Of a stretch of 17,540 nt of DNA, positions 17,205 to 17,540 are shown in pieces. Under the pieces are notes generated by a model. It made no database searches, had not been told where the DNA came from, and saw only the letters and a list, made by a program, of their open reading frames with translations. The translations under genes and the position numbers were made by a program. Source of the DNA: Phoronis ovalis (lineage: Eukaryota > Phoronida > Phoronidae). Position 1 is the first letter of the stretch, and every line of letters starts with the position of its first letter. The stretch covers positions 1-17,540 of the forward strand of contig JAOXYB010020416.1 in assembly GCA_028565635.1 (NCBI GenBank). The letters run 5' to 3'.

Positions 17205-17540
17205 CTGAGAGAAAAATAGAACAAACACAAACGATACACATCATGTACACATAATTAATACTTTAACTACAGTTTTGCAATTAAAAACTGATAAAAACCT
17301 TTTAAAACAAATTTGTAGTCATATTCTTAGGATGTATGAAGTGTATGAGAAGGGCAATGTTGCATTGTCTGAATAATCTTCAAATTTTGCACAACCCCGT
17401 AATTTTACTTTAAAAAAATTAATTCTTATAAGGGACTGGTCAGAAATTACCACAGGGGGGGGTTTGGTGCATTTCAAAAACATGGTGCACAAAAAAATCC
17501 AACCCCCCCTCCAGGGTTAGCACAAAAAATTGCAACCCCC
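17205..17540. other. Upstream intron (first RTTN intron, partial)
   Basis: It begins with the acceptor tract of exon A. I looked for a short exon coding roughly Met to Lys-Leu-Gly ending in a donor and did not find one, so the start exon and promoter are presumably beyond the right edge. The distal 109 bases are a transposon-like repeat. Confidence 0.65.
17432..17540. mobile_element. Truncated Harbinger-like MITE, one end only
   Basis: It starts GGGACTGGTCAGAAATTA directly after TAA (17429-17431), the TWA target expected for PIF/Harbinger elements. G-runs follow, then two inner copies of a GCACAAAAAATN(C/G)AACCCCC-like unit. The far end and second target copy are outside the window, so the family is inferred from end style and similarity to the complete element at 10432. 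Confidence 0.5.

Noticed and set aside
17205-17431. Search for the rotatin start codon exon
   Set aside because: ATG codons occur on the minus strand but none leads to a Leu-Ile-x-Lys-Leu-Gly type sequence ending in a phase-1 donor; the frame upstream of exon A is intron.

Overview
The window is eukaryotic genomic DNA, AT-rich and intron-dense, and is dominated by one gene on the minus strand. I reconstructed 24 consecutive coding exons between 17204 and 2329. All 24 read with GT...AG introns (23 complete, plus the donor of the last), all phases match, and together they give 1,196 complete in-frame codons with no stop. The protein is recognisably rotatin (RTTN; Drosophila Ana3 is the related protein), a large armadillo/HEAT-like centriole and basal-body protein. 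Recognition rests on matches to remembered vertebrate rotatin along the whole length, for example [49 protein letters not shown] and EALNRF. The window holds a little more than the N-terminal half. The start codon exon lies beyond the right edge and the C-terminal half beyond the left edge.

Layout from right to left, which is the direction of transcription. 17540-17205 is the intron upstream of the first visible exon; it contains the start of a Harbinger-like short transposon cut by the window edge. 17204-13260 holds exons A-H: the N-terminal armadillo-like domain, a poorly conserved linker, the conserved STCEF/QDFPAE block, a serine-rich linker, and the LPQFCVSIL block. 12862-8288 holds exons I-P, with a 180-bp PIF/Harbinger-type MITE in one intron. 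8287-6992 is a long intron carrying a 660-bp nested inverted-repeat element. 6991-2329 holds exons Q-X, with a 43-bp minisatellite, a TG microsatellite and a possible retroelement tail in the intron at 5239-6371. 2328-1 is downstream intron or intergenic DNA with a 717-bp terminal-inverted-repeat element rich in GGGCGATTATTAGAG repeats, plus two possible but unproven exons near the left edge.

The organism is an animal, since rotatin is tied to centrioles and cilia. Introns of about 240-1,300 bp, high AT content and MITEs of this style suggest a marine invertebrate such as a sponge, cnidarian or lophotrochozoan. The sequence alone does not settle the phylum. No RNA genes, CRISPR arrays or bacterial operons are present. 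The least-explained parts are the three complete non-autonomous transposon-like elements, the partial one at the right edge, and the ATG-starting exon candidate at 326-449.
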